Positions 61,385 through 64,000 of a stretch of 64,000 bases of DNA are shown one piece after another; position 1 is the first letter of the stretch; each line of letters starts with the position of its first letter. Source of the stretch: Prevotella sp. P3-122 (GTDB taxonomy: Bacteria; Bacteroidota; Bacteroidia; Bacteroidales; Bacteroidaceae). The DNA lies in assembly GCF_002251365.1 (NCBI RefSeq), contig NZ_NPJH01000006.1:1-64000 (forward strand), written 5' to 3'. The translations under genes were made by a program, and so were the position numbers. Under the pieces are notes generated by a model. It was not told the DNA's origin and searched no databases. It was given only the letters and a program-made list of their open reading frames with translations.

Positions 61385-64000
61385 ATGATTTTGTTCTTTA
61401 AGACTTCCCAGGAGAATGTTATTGCGGCTGAGATCAATCACCAGCCCAGCCAAGACGAGGTCAACGAGCTTTGCTGGCTTTTTGGCGATGCAGAGTGTCT
61501 GGACTCCGACACCCTCGGAGGCTACTTCGTAGGCCCACGACGTGAGATGATTACCCCATGGAGTACAAATGCCGTTGAGATTACCCAGAACATGGGACTT
61601 GCTGGTGTTACACGTATAGAGGAGTACTTCCCCGTTGGCTCAAAGGATGCTGACCATGACCCCATGCTCCAGCGAATGTACGATGGCCTCGACCAGACGG
61701 TCTTCACCGTCAGCCATACTCCTGAGCCCATCAAGTTTGTAGACAATCTGGAGAAGTTCAACGAGGAGGAGGGACTTGCCCTGTCGCCAGAGGAGATAGA
61801 GTATCTCCACAACATGGAGAAACAGAACGGACGTCCGCTCACCGACTCCGAGATATTCGGTTTCGCACAGATTAACTCCGAGCATTGCCGTCACAAGATA
61901 TTCGGTGGCACATTCATAATCGATGGACAGGAGAAGGAAAGTTCCCTCTTCGCCCTCATCAAGAAGACCACCCAGCAGCATCCCGGAAAGATATTGTCTG
62001 CCTACAAGGACAATGTGGCCTTTGCCCAAGGTCCCGTCATTGAGCAGTTTGCTCCCGCCGACCAGTCAACTGCCGACTGGTTCAAGGTGAAGGACATAGA
62101 GAGCGTCATCTCTCTCAAGGCCGAGACCCACAACTTCCCAACCACGGTAGAGCCTTTCAATGGTGCGGCTACCGGTACAGGTGGTGAGATACGCGACCGT
62201 ATGGGTGGCGGCGTAGGTTCTTGGCCTATAGCAGGAACAGCTGTATACATGACAGCCTATCCGCGTCTGACAGACGACAATGGCCATGCCGACAGCTCAC
62301 GCGACTGGGAGGACATACTGCCCGTAAGGAAGTGGCTGTACCAGAGCCCTGAGCAGATTCTTATCAAGGCCTCGAATGGCGCCAGCGACTTCGGCAACAA
62401 GTTTGGCCAGCCACTCATCACAGGTTCGCTGCTCACTTTCGAACATCAGGAGAACAACGAGAAATATGCCTACGACAAGGTAATCATGCTTGCAGGTGGT
62501 GTTGGCTATGGCACAAAGCGCGACTGCCTGAAGAAAGAACCGCAGAAGGGCAACAAGGTTGTCGTTGTCGGCGGTGACAACTACCGTATCGGTCTTGGTG
62601 GTGGCTCGGTGTCGTCGGTAGACACAGGCCGTTACAGCAACGGCATAGAGCTCAACGCCGTGCAGCGTGCCAACCCGGAGATGCAGAAGCGTGCCTACAA
62701 CCTTGTGAGAGCACTGGTTGAGGAGGATAACAATCCGGTAGTGAGCATCCACGACCATGGCTCGGCAGGCCACCTTAACTGTCTGTCGGAGCTTGTCGAG
62801 GAGTGCGGAGGCTCGATAGATATGTCAAAGCTGCCGATTGGTGACAAGACGCTGAGCGCGAAGGAGATTATCGCCAACGAGTCGCAGGAGCGCATGGGAC
62901 TGCTCATTGACGAGAAGCACCTTGAGCATGTGCAGAAGATTGCCGAGCGCGAGCGCGCCCCGATGTATGTTGTAGGCGAGACAACCGGCGATGCCCACTT
63001 CAGCTTCGTACAGTCTGATGGCAAGAAGCCTTTCGACCTTGACGTGGCTCAGATGTTTGGACATTCTCCCAAGACGGTGATGGTGGACGAGACTGTAGAG
63101 AGAAAATACGAGGATGTCACCTACAGCCTCGACGAGATAGATGCCTATGCAGAACGTATGCTTCAGCTGGAGGCTGTAGCATGCAAGGACTGGCTCACCA
63201 ATAAGGTTGACCGCTCCGTTACGGGCAAGGTGGCACGCCAGCAATGTCAGGGACAGCTGCAGCTGCCGTTGAGCGACTGTGGTGTGGTGGCTCTCGACTA
63301 CCGTGGCCGCAAGGGTATCGCAACAGCTCTCGGACATGCGCCACAGGCTGGACTCGCAAGTCCAGAGGCAGGCAGCGTGCTCTCTGTGGCAGAGTCACTG
63401 ACCAACATCGTATGGGCACCGATGGCAACCGATGCCAACAATCCCTCGCCAATTGAGAATATCAGTCTTTCGGCTAACTGGATGTGGCCTTGCCGCTCAC
63501 AGAAGGGCGAGGATGCGCGTCTCTATGCTGCCGTTGAGGCTCTGAGCGACTTCTGCTGCGCCATTGGAGTAAATGTTCCTACAGGAAAAGACTCGCTGTC
63601 ACTGTCGCAGCAATATCCCGATGGTGAGAAGATAGTTTCTCCCGGTACTGTGATTGTGTCAAGTGGCGGTGAGGTTGAGGACATCAGGAAAGTGGTTTCT
63701 CCAGTCATCGTCAATGACAAGAATTCAAGCCTTTACCATATAGACTTCAGCTTCGACGAGCAGCGTCTTGGCGGTTCTGCATTCGCTCAGAGTCTCGGCA
63801 AGGTTGGTAGCGATGTACCTACCGTCAAGAACCCTGAGTATTTTGCCGACTGCTTCAATGCCATTCAGGAGCTTATCCGCCGCGGGTGGATAATGGCCGG
63901 ACATGACATCTCTGCCGGTGGTCTGCTGACAACCCTCCTTGAGATGACTTTCGCCAATACCAAGGGCGGCCTGAACATCAACCTTCACGACCTTGCAGGT
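61385..64000 (+). CDS. purL: Phosphoribosylformylglycinamidine synthase, partial
   Basis: The first 872 codons of the large single-chain PurL (normally about 1230 residues); the frame is open through the window edge. It converts FGAR, glutamine and ATP to FGAM in purine synthesis. Seen in order: the N-terminal PurS-like part (ILFFKTSQENVIAAEI), linker with SEIFGFAQINSEHCRHKIFG, and the first AIRS-like unit with SLKAETHNFPTTVEPFNGAA and GTGGEIRDRMGGG. Later come NGIELNAVQRANPEMQKRAY, HDHGSAGHLNCLSELV and the start of the second unit (GVNVPTGKDSLSLSQQ). The C-terminal glutaminase domain would lie beyond 64000. Confidence 0.96.
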   Translation, partial: MILFFKTSQENVIAAEINHQPSQDEVNELCWLFGDAECLDSDTLGGYFVGPRREMITPWSTNAVEITQNMGLAGVTRIEEYFPVGSKDADHDPMLQRMYDGLDQTVFTVSHTPEPIKFVDNLEKFNEEEGLALSPEEIEYLHNMEKQNGRPLTDSEIFGFAQINSEHCRHKIFGGTFIIDGQEKESSLFALIKKTTQQHPGKILSAYKDNVAFAQGPVIEQFAPADQSTADWFKVKDIESVISLKAETHNFPTTVEPFNGAATGTGGEIRDRMGGGVGSWPIAGTAVYMTAYPRLTDDNGHADSSRDWEDILPVRKWLYQSPEQILIKASNGASDFGNKFGQPLITGSLLTFEHQENNEKYAYDKVIMLAGGVGYGTKRDCLKKEPQKGNKVVVVGGDNYRIGLGGGSVSSVDTGRYSNGIELNAVQRANPEMQKRAYNLVRALVEEDNNPVVSIHDHGSAGHLNCLSELVEECGGSIDMSKLPIGDKTLSAKEIIANESQERMGLLIDEKHLEHVQKIAERERAPMYVVGETTGDAHFSFVQSDGKKPFDLDVAQMFGHSPKTVMVDETVERKYEDVTYSLDEIDAYAERMLQLEAVACKDWLTNKVDRSVTGKVARQQCQGQLQLPLSDCGVVALDYRGRKGIATALGHAPQAGLASPEAGSVLSVAESLTNIVWAPMATDANNPSPIENISLSANWMWPCRSQKGEDARLYAAVEALSDFCCAIGVNVPTGKDSLSLSQQYPDGEKIVSPGTVIVSSGGEVEDIRKVVSPVIVNDKNSSLYHIDFSFDEQRLGGSAFAQSLGKVGSDVPTVKNPEYFADCFNAIQELIRRGWIMAGHDISAGGLLTTLLEMTFANTKGGLNINLHDLAG

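Overview
The window looks like a chromosome segment of a gut-type member of the Bacteroidales, probably Prevotellaceae or a close relative. Three things point there. Many genes are preceded by the Bacteroidetes promoter pattern (TTTG, about 19-20 bp, then TAnnTTTG). The gene families are typical of the phylum: a hybrid two-component regulator with AraC output, a TANFOR giant protein, DUF1573 and DUF4369 proteins, GH95 and GH51 enzymes, and ISAzo13 and IS1380 elements. The lipoproteins and membrane-tethered HTH regulators also fit. The species is not resolved from sequence alone.

Layout. 0.1-0.7 kb: an ORF-less group II intron-like RNA placed just behind the terminator of an M23/LysM peptidase gene. 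0.8-9.2 kb: ordinary housekeeping genes: M23 peptidase, then recG-ispD-DJ-1 (minus), divergent from nadK-ABC exporter-thioredoxin/TonB_C fusion (plus). 9.2-13.8 kb: convergent GH95 and GH51 glycosidases sharing a strong bidirectional terminator. 13.9-18.6 kb: two membrane-tethered lipoprotein-HTH regulators with target-like small genes and unusual operator arrays. 18.7-22.4 kb: a decayed mobile zone with IS1380 remnants, a BRO-N fragment, an internally deleted ISAzo13 transposase and a palindrome array.

22.5-46.1 kb: a coherent surface/secreted-protein locus. It has a DUF1573 protein, a 978-residue Ig-like exported protein, then a likely operon of an outer-membrane beta-barrel, a 2952-residue TANFOR giant, a 755-residue Fn3 protein and two lipoproteins. 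On the other strand lie a broken TANFOR paralogue and a hybrid two-component sensor directly upstream of it. The zone from 21.0 to 46.5 kb is bracketed by direct repeats of the same IS1380-derived 58 bp (one mismatch), so the locus may have moved as a unit. It is the best candidate for an undescribed system here: an exported giant scaffold with its own barrel, accessory adhesin-like proteins and dedicated sensor.

46.6-64 kb: BASS transporter, YifB/ComM, a thioredoxin-fold lipoprotein, an OmpA/TPR lipoprotein, tRNA-Leu and tRNA-Gly, and the pyrE-SRPBCC-argH-lipoprotein operon. Next come a compact orphan transcription unit, a CbbX-like AAA protein, a MITE-like element with 27-bp terminal inverted repeats, an M3 peptidase and the first 872 codons of purL, cut by the window edge.
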